From Lachnoclostridium sp. (GTDB lineage: Bacteria > Bacillota > Clostridia > Lachnospirales > Lachnospiraceae), in the NCBI GenBank assembly GCA_023665475.1, contig JAMPEB010000008.1:1-64000 (forward strand): a stretch of 64,000 nt of DNA, in the 5' to 3' direction. Position 1 is the first letter of the stretch; each line of letters starts with the position of its first letter. The notes under the pieces were generated by a model, which was not told the origin of the DNA, ran no database searches, and saw only the letters and a list, made by a program, of their open reading frames with translations. Below, piece by piece: positions 27,216 to 34,183 of the stretch. The translations under genes were made by a program, and so were the position numbers.

Positions 27216-28991
27216 ATGAAGAAAGCGGCGCAGGGGAAGGGGATTTTTCATTTTTCCAATAAGATATTGAACTTTTTGGATAATCTTTCCCTGTGGTGGA
27301 TGATTGTGCCCTTGATGGCGGTTTTCTTTGCTCCTTACTTTATTCTGGGTGAGGGCAGTGTTTTTGATATTCACGACCAGTTGGACGAGTCCATTTTAAA
27401 TATGGTGCTGACCGCAAGGCATTTGGGAGAGAATGCGAAAGTTTTCCCGGAAATGATGGGGGGAATTAATGCCAGCGGGTTACAGCCTTCGGCAATGCTT
27501 TTTGTGCCGTTGTACCGTATCCTGCCGCCATTTGCAGCATTTGTACTTCAATATGCCATATGTTTCGGCGCAGCATTTCTGGGAATGTATTTTTGCGTAA
27601 GGGAATTGACAAACAGCAGTATTCTGGCGGTATTGTCGGGAGCATGCTTTTGTATGCTGCCGATGTATCCGATTTACGGGCTGTCCGAAATGGGGATTCC
27701 CTTGCTTTTTTATGCTCTTTTGTGCCTGTGGAAGGGAAAGAATCGGAAAGTCAGTCTTATATTGGTACTTTTCTTTGGATTAACCAGTCATTTGGTTTAT
27801 ACGGGATATGCAGTATTAAGCATTTGGGGAGGATTTTTATGTGTTTCTCTTTTTCGGAAAAAGAAGAATCGGTGGCTGCTTGGAGGATTCCTTTTATTGA
27901 CGGGCGTTTACATAGCAGAAAACAGGAACCTTTTTGCGGAACTGTTTTTAGGACAGGGTGATTATATCAGCCATCGGACGGAAATGGTGAATGCTTCACT
28001 GCATTTTCCCACTGCCGTGTGGGATATGTTTTTGGGAAGCGGGCAGCATGCGCCATCCTTGCACGGATATTTTATATTGCCTATCATAGCGCTGCTTTTG
28101 TTGGAAGGAATTCTTTGGAGAAAATTTGACGGGGAAAACAAAAAGCGCTATTTCTTTGCGCTGGGCGGAATGGGGGCTTTGTTCGGCATTGCCCTGTTCT
28201 ACGGGGTATGCAAGTCCGAACCCGTAACCGCTTGGAAGAACAGTGTGGAGGGATTTCTGCACTATTTTCAGATAGAGCGCTTTTACTGGCTGTATCCGGC
28301 GGGCTGGTATCTGGAACTTGCCTATACCGCCGGGATTTTGTGGAAACAGGAAGTGGTGTCGGGCGTAAGCAGGGAGAGAAATTTTCTGCCGGGGCGGCTT
28401 ATTTTGCTTTTGCTGTATTTATTTATTTTTCATAAGGCTTTGTACAATTCTTATTTTTATCTGAGCGTCAATCAGATGAACAACGGTTCCGGGATTACAG
28501 GGTACATTTCATGGGAAAGTTTTTATTCGGAAGATTTAATGGCAGAGATAGAAGCGACCATAGGAAGGGACATAACGACATACAGAGTAGCGCATCTGGG
28601 CATGAGTCCCGCTCCGGCACTGATGCATGGATTCTATACGGTGGACGGCTATTCCAATAATTATTCTTTAGAATATAAACATCGTTTCAGAAAAATCATT
28701 GCAAAGGAATTGGAGAAAAATGAGGAGACGAAGGTGTATTTTGATAAATGGGGAAACAGATGCTATTTGTTCAACGGAGCTACCGGAAACGCATGGATGC
28801 TGGGAAAAGCAGAAGGTATTATTTATGAGGAATTGGAATTTGACATGCAGGCGCTGAAGGAAATAGGCTGTGAATACTTATTTTCCTGCGGTGAAATTCT
28901 GAATGCCGAAAAAATGGGATTGTCCTTTATGGGATATCACGAGACGGAGAGCAGTTATTGGGGAATATGGCTGTATCGGTTGACGGATTAA
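27216..28991 (+). CDS. Multipass membrane protein, GT-C/YfhO-like
   Basis: The 591-residue protein has about ten or more hydrophobic helices in residues 20-420 and a soluble C-terminal part. The first loop has DIHDQLDESILN, an acidic loop pattern like that of GT-C glycosyltransferases and YfhO-type proteins. I half-recognise it as DUF6044, from memory only. It may move sugars onto a surface polymer; no substrate is visible. ATG 27216 follows ATAGGAGA. Confidence 0.7.
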   Translation: MKKAAQGKGIFHFSNKILNFLDNLSLWWMIVPLMAVFFAPYFILGEGSVFDIHDQLDESILNMVLTARHLGENAKVFPEMMGGINASGLQPSAMLFVPLYRILPPFAAFVLQYAICFGAAFLGMYFCVRELTNSSILAVLSGACFCMLPMYPIYGLSEMGIPLLFYALLCLWKGKNRKVSLILVLFFGLTSHLVYTGYAVLSIWGGFLCVSLFRKKKNRWLLGGFLLLTGVYIAENRNLFAELFLGQGDYISHRTEMVNASLHFPTAVWDMFLGSGQHAPSLHGYFILPIIALLLLEGILWRKFDGENKKRYFFALGGMGALFGIALFYGVCKSEPVTAWKNSVEGFLHYFQIERFYWLYPAGWYLELAYTAGILWKQEVVSGVSRERNFLPGRLILLLLYLFIFHKALYNSYFYLSVNQMNNGSGITGYISWESFYSEDLMAEIEATIGRDITTYRVAHLGMSPAPALMHGFYTVDGYSNNYSLEYKHRFRKIIAKELEKNEETKVYFDKWGNRCYLFNGATGNAWMLGKAEGIIYEELEFDMQALKEIGCEYLFSCGEILNAEKMGLSFMGYHETESSYWGIWLYRLTD

Positions 28992-29057
28992 GAAAACGGG
29001 GCATAAATATCTGCATTGCTGCATATCATAAGCAATGCAGAAAAAATAGAAAAGAAA

Positions 29058-29100
29058 TTAGCACTCACCTATTGACATGGCTAATAATTAGTGTTATAGT
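29058..29100 (+). promoter_or_regulatory. Promoter of hsp20 with degenerate CIRCE-like operator
   Basis: TTGACA (29072-29077), a 17-base spacer and TATAGT (29095-29100) form a strong promoter. TTAGCACTC (29058-29066) is a perfect left half of the HrcA operator CIRCE; at the right N9 spacing the other half reads CATGGCTAA, 6 of 9 to consensus. Confidence 0.65.
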
Positions 29101-29114
29101 ACAGATAGAACAAG

Positions 29115-29145
29115 GGAACAGAGAAAGGAGTAAGGAATCTGTTCC
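29115..29145 (+). other. Hairpin in the hsp20 leader
   Basis: GGAACAG (29115-29121) pairs with CTGTTCC (29139-29145) around a purine-rich 17-base loop. It is in the 5' untranslated region, upstream of the ribosome binding site AAAAGGAGAG near 29180. Confidence 0.5.
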
Positions 29146-29197
29146 GGAGTCAGAAACTTATGGTGACAAAACAGAATAAGAAAAGGAGAGATGGCTT

Positions 29198-29665
29198 ATG
29201 TTATTTCCAAGTGTAAAGAGTTTTAATCAGTTGGCAGGAGAGGATTTATTTGACGATGTATGGGCGAATTTCCCGTTTGAGAGTGATTGGTTCGGCAGGA
29301 AAAATCCTCTTTACGGAAAAAATGCACAGGACATGATGAAAACCGACATCTGTGAAAAGGAGAACGCCTATGAGGTGTCGGTGGATTTGCCCGGTTTCTC
29401 AAAAGAGGATATCCATGTGAAGCTGGAGAATGGTTATATGACCATTTCGGCAACAAAGGAACAGAAGGAAGAGGAGAAGGACAAAGACGGAAAATATATC
29501 CGCAGGGAGCGTTACAGCGGTTCGGTAAGCCGCAGCTTTTATGTGGGGGACGCCCTTACTTCCGAGGATGTGAAAGCCAGATATGAAAACGGCATATTGC
29601 AGTTGACGGTTCCCAAGAAGGAGCCCAAGGCCTTGGAACAGAATTCCTATATTGCCATTGAGTAA
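29198..29665 (+). CDS. hsp20: Hsp20/alpha-crystallin small heat-shock protein
   Basis: ATP-independent holdase. The 155-residue protein has the alpha-crystallin domain at about 45-145 (ENAYEVSVDLPGFSKEDIHVKLENGYMTI, then ENGILQLTVPKKEP) and a C-terminal extension after it. AAAAGGAGAG precedes the ATG. Its promoter carries a CIRCE-like half site, which suggests partial HrcA control. Confidence 0.95.
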   Translation: MLFPSVKSFNQLAGEDLFDDVWANFPFESDWFGRKNPLYGKNAQDMMKTDICEKENAYEVSVDLPGFSKEDIHVKLENGYMTISATKEQKEEEKDKDGKYIRRERYSGSVSRSFYVGDALTSEDVKARYENGILQLTVPKKEPKALEQNSYIAIE

Positions 29666-29700
29666 GGTAAGTTCCGCTGGTTGTGCCCATTGTGAACCCA

Positions 29701-29733
29701 AAACTCCCCGCCGGACAGGGCGGGGAGTTTTAT
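29701..29733. terminator. Bidirectional terminator between hsp20 and arcC
   Basis: A perfect 12-bp stem, AAACTCCCCGCC (29701-29712) with GGCGGGGAGTTT (29719-29730), lies between two convergent genes. Confidence 0.9.
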
Positions 29734-29792
29734 ATCATTAGGAAATTGCGGCAGTGTAAACCGGTGCGATCATCGCTGCAAAGAGACGGTTC

Positions 29793-30728
29793 TTAGGCTG
29801 TAATAACGGTTCCTGCCTTATCCCGGATGGCGTCTTTGACGCAGTTTAGGGAGGTAATCCGTACTTTTCCGGTGGGCACTTTTTCCAGATAGGCGATGGC
29901 AGCTTCAATCTTAGGCAGCATGGTCCCGGCCTCCAATTGTCCGGAATCGGCCAATTCCTTCGCTTCTGACAGGGTCATGGCACAGATGGGAGTCTGGGAA
30001 GCGGTTCCGAAATTTCGGTACACATAATCTACGCCCGTAAGGATCATCAGCTCATCTGCATTCAGGTCGCTTGCCAGTTTACCGGCAATCACATCTTTTT
30101 CAATGACGGCGGAAGCTCCCTTGAGAGCGTGCTGCTGTTCAATAACGGGAATGCCGCCTCCCCCGCAGGCAATGACCACCTGATCCGCATTTACTAAAGT
30201 GCGGATTGCTTCTATTTCCACAATATCAATGGGTTTAGGAGCCGCCACAACACGGCGGAAACCTTTACCCGGTTCTTCTTTTACATAATTGCCTTTTTTG
30301 ATTTCTATTTCGGCATCCTCCTTGGACATATGCCTGCCGATGAGCTTGGTTGGCTCATAAAAGGCTTCATCATAGGGGTCTACCGTTACCTGTGTCAAAA
30401 TAGTGCTTACCGGTTTGGAAATGCCTCTGGAAAGCAGTTCGGCGCGCAGGGAATTCTGGATGTCGTAACCCACATAGCCCTGACTCATTGCGGAGCAGAC
30501 GCACATGGGGGCAGGAGTGTAATCAATATATACACGGCGAAGCTCGGTCATTGCTTTATGAATCATACTGACCTGCGGTCCGTTGCTGTGTGTGATGGTG
30601 AGCTGATAATCCGCCTCTACCAAATCAGCCAATGCCTTTGCCGTTATCTTCACGGCATCCCACTGCTCCAGAGTTGTATAACCTAATGCTTCATGGCCGA
30701 GGGAAACTACCACTTTTATTTTACTCAT
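29793..30728 (-). CDS. arcC: Carbamate kinase
   Basis: Amino-acid-kinase-fold enzyme exchanging phosphate between carbamoyl phosphate and ADP. The 311-residue length is normal, and ITHSNGPQVSMI, ACGGGGIPV and the PAPMCVCSAMSQGYVGYDIQ stretch fit carbamate kinase. The usual first motif GGNA is replaced by SLGHEALG. No arginine deiminase or ornithine transcarbamoylase gene is adjacent; it follows aroA on the same strand after 76 bases. AACGGAG precedes the ATG. Confidence 0.88.
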   Translation of the reverse strand: MSKIKVVVSLGHEALGYTTLEQWDAVKITAKALADLVEADYQLTITHSNGPQVSMIHKAMTELRRVYIDYTPAPMCVCSAMSQGYVGYDIQNSLRAELLSRGISKPVSTILTQVTVDPYDEAFYEPTKLIGRHMSKEDAEIEIKKGNYVKEEPGKGFRRVVAAPKPIDIVEIEAIRTLVNADQVVIACGGGGIPVIEQQHALKGASAVIEKDVIAGKLASDLNADELMILTGVDYVYRNFGTASQTPICAMTLSEAKELADSGQLEAGTMLPKIEAAIAYLEKVPTGKVRITSLNCVKDAIRDKAGTVITA

Positions 30729-30804
30729 ATCAATTAATCTCCGTTTCTATGCTTTGTGAGGACAAGTCCCGGGCAGAGCCTTGAAAAAGCAAGCTTTGCG
30801 GACA

Positions 30805-32160
30805 TTATACCACATTCCCGCCTTTCTGTATAGTGGCAACTGTTTTGTCCAGTACTTCAAAATAATTTTCAAAGGTTTTGCGGCAGCAGCCGGGATTGTC
30901 AATGACAATGCCGGGGGTACGCAGCCCCATAAGGGAGAGCCCCATTGCCATTCGGTGGTCGTCATAGGTATTTACAAGGCAGGGTCTGGGGACGCCGGGA
31001 TAAATGGTGAGGCTGTCCGTGCCCTCGTCGCAGCGGATGCCCATGCGGGTCAGTTCCGTGGCTATGGCGTTTAGGCGGTCGCACTCCTGAAAACGGATAT
31101 GCCCGATACCGGTAATGGTGGTGGGGCTGTCCGCAAAGGGGGCAATGGCGGCAAGGGTAATTGCCTGATCGGAGCAGGCGGACATATCTACGGTGATACC
31201 GTGATACGGCAAAGTCAAGGGGGGTTTTACCAGTATGCCCTCGTCTGTGTCAAGAGCGGTGCAACCCATCTGTTCCAAAATATGCAAAAATTCCACATCT
31301 CCCTGCAGGGAATGAAAGTGCACGCCCGGCACCAGCACCGGAATCTGCAGCAGAGGGGAGCAGGCGTAAAAATAGCAGGCTGCGGAAGCATCCGGTTCCA
31401 CGAAATAAGAAAGAGCCTTATAAGATTGCCCGGCAGGAGTCCGATAGGAAATCCCCGTATCTGCCATTCCTTCTTCGCGCAGCGTCCGCACGCCAAACTG
31501 CGCCATCATCCGACAGGTCATCTCAATATATGCCATGCCATGGGTTCCCTGCACATGGATGGTAAAATCTTCTTTTGACAGGCAGGAGGAAATTAAAAGA
31601 GCGCTTAAAAACTGACTGCTGTGGGCAATATCGATGGTAATTTCCTTTTTGCCGAAGCTGTGGCCTTGTAGCGTAAAGGGGAAAAATCCTTCCTTGCCAT
31701 CCTCGGGATACAGGATTTCACATCCAAGTTCCTTCAGGGAAGAGAGCAGGGGAGCCATGGGGCGTCTGCGCATCTGCTCGGAGGCGTCCATGAAATATAC
31801 GCCCTCGGAAACACCCAGATAGGCGGTGAGAAAACGGGCAGCCGTGCCTGCGCTTCCTACATATTGGCGGGCATTTTGCAGGGGAACCCGGCCACCGCAG
31901 CCTTTTACCGTGATGACTGCCGCCTCTTCATCCACGGCAGTCTCAAACCCCAAATCCTGAATACATTTCAAAAAGTGCCGGGAATCATCACTGAAAAGCA
32001 CGCCGTTTAAGGTGGAGATGCCGTCTGCCAGCGTAGCAAGAAGCAGGGCGCGGTTTGTAATGCTTTTAGAACCGGGCACCGTTACGGTCAGTGTGTCCGT
32101 AAAAGGGGAAGCCTGCAGGACACTATAGATTTCGGGGACACTGTAAGTAGTCTGTTCCAT
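30805..32160 (-). CDS. aroA: 3-phosphoshikimate 1-carboxyvinyltransferase (EPSP synthase)
   Basis: Sixth step of the shikimate pathway: shikimate-3-phosphate plus phosphoenolpyruvate. The 451-residue protein has GSKSITNRALLLATLADG near residue 29, GSAGTAARFLTAYLG and DDHRMAMGLSLMGL. AACGGAGA lies about 11 bases before the ATG. No other shikimate gene is near; a -35/-10 pair at 32312-32284 reads toward it. Confidence 0.95.
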   Translation of the reverse strand: MEQTTYSVPEIYSVLQASPFTDTLTVTVPGSKSITNRALLLATLADGISTLNGVLFSDDSRHFLKCIQDLGFETAVDEEAAVITVKGCGGRVPLQNARQYVGSAGTAARFLTAYLGVSEGVYFMDASEQMRRRPMAPLLSSLKELGCEILYPEDGKEGFFPFTLQGHSFGKKEITIDIAHSSQFLSALLISSCLSKEDFTIHVQGTHGMAYIEMTCRMMAQFGVRTLREEGMADTGISYRTPAGQSYKALSYFVEPDASAACYFYACSPLLQIPVLVPGVHFHSLQGDVEFLHILEQMGCTALDTDEGILVKPPLTLPYHGITVDMSACSDQAITLAAIAPFADSPTTITGIGHIRFQECDRLNAIATELTRMGIRCDEGTDSLTIYPGVPRPCLVNTYDDHRMAMGLSLMGLRTPGIVIDNPGCCRKTFENYFEVLDKTVATIQKGGNVV

Positions 32161-32217
32161 ATAAAATTAAAATCTCCGTTTCACTATCTCTAAATTACTA
32201 ACAAGGCAATATAGAAC

Positions 32218-32293
32218 TTGGATAATAAAATCTGTTCTTGATTTTATTATAGCATTTGGATAATAAAATCTGCTCTTGATTTTATTATAGCAT
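32218..32293. repeat. Tandem 38-bp repeat carrying palindromes
   Basis: Two adjacent 38-base copies (32218-32255 and 32256-32293) differ at one base. Each holds the inverted repeat ATAATAAAATC/GATTTTATTAT around a 7-base loop, and each carries ATTATA, a minus-strand TATAAT. Confidence 0.95.
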
Positions 32294-32312
32294 TTCCGCT
32301 TTATGATTTCAA
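32284..32312 (-). promoter_or_regulatory. Promoter of aroA
   Basis: On the minus strand TTGAAA (32312-32307), a 17-base spacer and TATAAT (32289-32284). The -10 lies inside the second copy of the 38-bp repeat. Confidence 0.75.
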
Positions 32313-32320
32313 ACCATTCC

Positions 32321-32372
32321 TTGACATTGCCATAAAAATGAGTTACTCTAATCCTAGGGAAATAGTAGGATT
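32321..32372 (+). promoter_or_regulatory. Promoter and inverted-repeat operator of the Rrf2 gene
   Basis: TTGACA at 32321-32326 with a weak -10 near 32344 (TACTCT). AATCCTA (32350-32356) and TAGGATT (32366-32372) form a perfect inverted repeat with 9 bases between, placed to block transcription; self-repression by the Rrf2 protein is inferred. Confidence 0.6.
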
Positions 32373-32393
32373 TATATAAAAACGGAGGCGGTT

Positions 32394-32834
32394 ATGAAAA
32401 TTTCTACAAAGGGAAGATATGCGGTGAGAGTGATGCTTGACCTTGCGCTGCACAATACGGGCGAATGTATCAAGGTGAAAGATATAGCGGAGAGGCAGGG
32501 AATATCCGAGAAATATCTGGAGCAGATTATTGCAATATTAAACAGGGCGGGATATGTAAGGAGTGTCCGCGGCGCACAGGGTGGATACCGTCTGGCAAGA
32601 GATCCGCAGGAATATACCGTGGGAATGATTCTCCGCCTTACGGAAGGCTCATTGGCGCCGGTTGCCTGTCTGGAAGAGGATAATTTGCAATGTAACAGGA
32701 TTGATACCTGCGAGACACTGCAGGTATGGAAGGATTTGTATAACGCTATTAATCAGGTGGTGGACAGCGTTACCGTTGCAGATTTGGTGGAGCAGCATAA
32801 AAAACGGCTGGATGCGTTGGATTTCAGCATTTAA
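32394..32834 (+). CDS. Rrf2-family regulator, IscR-like
   Basis: The 146-residue protein has the Rrf2 winged helix (ISEKYLEQIIAILNRAGYVRSVRGAQGGYRLA) and three cysteines at 92, 100 and 106, which fit an IscR-type Fe-S cluster site. It may sense Fe-S supply or redox state. No iscS or iscU follows; the next gene is convergent and the stop codons overlap by 4 bases. AACGGAGGCGG precedes the ATG. Confidence 0.9.
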   Translation: MKISTKGRYAVRVMLDLALHNTGECIKVKDIAERQGISEKYLEQIIAILNRAGYVRSVRGAQGGYRLARDPQEYTVGMILRLTEGSLAPVACLEEDNLQCNRIDTCETLQVWKDLYNAINQVVDSVTVADLVEQHKKRLDALDFSI

Positions 32835-33958
32835 ACGAATTGGCATTCGCAGAGGGCGTCCTTTAGGGAAAGAGTGTCCAAGAGCCGGAACTGTCCGGCG
32901 GAGCGCCTGTAAATCTGTATGGTGCCCGTGCCCGCGCTTCCGCTGAAAAGAGGCGTGGCAGGCAGCTTTCCTTCCGGGGATTCATAGCGCATTTGCATGA
33001 GTTGTGCTTTTGTGCAGCTAACGGAAATTTTTATCATGGCATTTTTGCTTTGCGCTTTTATATGCCAGATATAACGCTTAGAGGTCTCTTTTACCTTCCA
33101 CTTACAGCGGGAAAGCGTATGTGGGTTTGTAAAATGAAATTCAAAATCTTCCCCCATGTAAGTGAGCTGAATAAATAATCTGCGCCGCAGAGGAAGGAAG
33201 AAAAGTCTGGGACAGCAGCTTTCCACAACAAGCGCTGAGTGCTTTAACTGCCGTCCGGTGCGTTCGCTTGTCAGGTGGCTGGCGGCAAGGTGAAGCAGGG
33301 GACGGTTAAAATCCGCTCCCCAGCGTTTATCCGCATAACCGTAGCAGTTTTCCGGCGTTACCTCATAAGAAACGCCGTTTAAGGAGATATGTCCGCGGTA
33401 AAAGGTACGGATGCCTTCGCCATGCCAGAAGCTCTTTAAGGCGTTGATAGCGGTAAAAAGGGGATTGGCAATGGCACCCATATGTGCGGCAACCGCCTTG
33501 TGAACCTCCAAATCCCATTCCATAAATCCGGCGTCTGTCAGGAAGGAGCGGTGCTTTGCCTCGGCTTTTGTCATGTCCACAAAGCCGGAGATATGATTTT
33601 CACTGTAAAAACATTCCTCCGTCTGGAAAATAAAGGGATTTTTGGTAGTCTTTAAAGAGGAAAGGGGATAAAAGGCATTGACCTGAATGCCTGCTTCCCC
33701 GGCGACAGGATAGCACCCGGCTTTTATCATGATGTAGGAGGGCTTCATGCCTCTTTTTTTAAAATAAGGATGCTGTCCTAAAATGGGATGCTCCGCCCCA
33801 AGAGAGGGATTGATAAGCTGGTAATCTATAAAAAAAGTGCGGGTTTCCATGGTATCCGGCCGCACGCCCTGAAAGGTGTGATGCCAGCGCATATATCCCC
33901 TTTTGGTAAGGGAACCCCGCAGCATATAAGCGTTTCTGTCTAAGTCGGATCGATTCAT
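32831..33958 (-). CDS. Tocopherol-cyclase-like protein
   Basis: The 375-residue protein has YGYADKRWGADF (near residue 205), like the signature of the tocopherol cyclase/CrtC-type beta-barrel family, and start and end parts rich in beta strands. Bacterial members of unknown role exist; a lipid-like substrate is a guess. No signal peptide is clear. ATG 33958 is used because TGGGAG lies 7 bases before it on the minus strand. It is an isolated gene. Confidence 0.65.
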   Translation of the reverse strand: MNRSDLDRNAYMLRGSLTKRGYMRWHHTFQGVRPDTMETRTFFIDYQLINPSLGAEHPILGQHPYFKKRGMKPSYIMIKAGCYPVAGEAGIQVNAFYPLSSLKTTKNPFIFQTEECFYSENHISGFVDMTKAEAKHRSFLTDAGFMEWDLEVHKAVAAHMGAIANPLFTAINALKSFWHGEGIRTFYRGHISLNGVSYEVTPENCYGYADKRWGADFNRPLLHLAASHLTSERTGRQLKHSALVVESCCPRLFFLPLRRRLFIQLTYMGEDFEFHFTNPHTLSRCKWKVKETSKRYIWHIKAQSKNAMIKISVSCTKAQLMQMRYESPEGKLPATPLFSGSAGTGTIQIYRRSAGQFRLLDTLSLKDALCECQFV

Positions 33959-34121
33959 TCGTATACTCCCAGAGTCTTTTACACAGATTCTCAAGATGCA
34001 AGATGTCGTGTCTCACCCTTCTATCATAACACCAGATATTGTAAATGACAAGACTGTCACCAAAAAAATTGTAAAAATTCACAAAATTAAGAAATCTTAA
34101 GGAAATGTTAACCGCATATCC

Positions 34122-34151
34122 TTGACAAGAACTAGTGTTTTGCATTAAAAT
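34122..34151 (+). promoter_or_regulatory. Promoter of the transglutaminase gene
   Basis: TTGACA (34122-34127), an 18-base spacer and TAAAAT (34146-34151), 33 bases before the GTG start. Confidence 0.75.
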
Positions 34152-34183
34152 GCTTTAGAGTATTAGTATGGAAGGAGTTTGAG

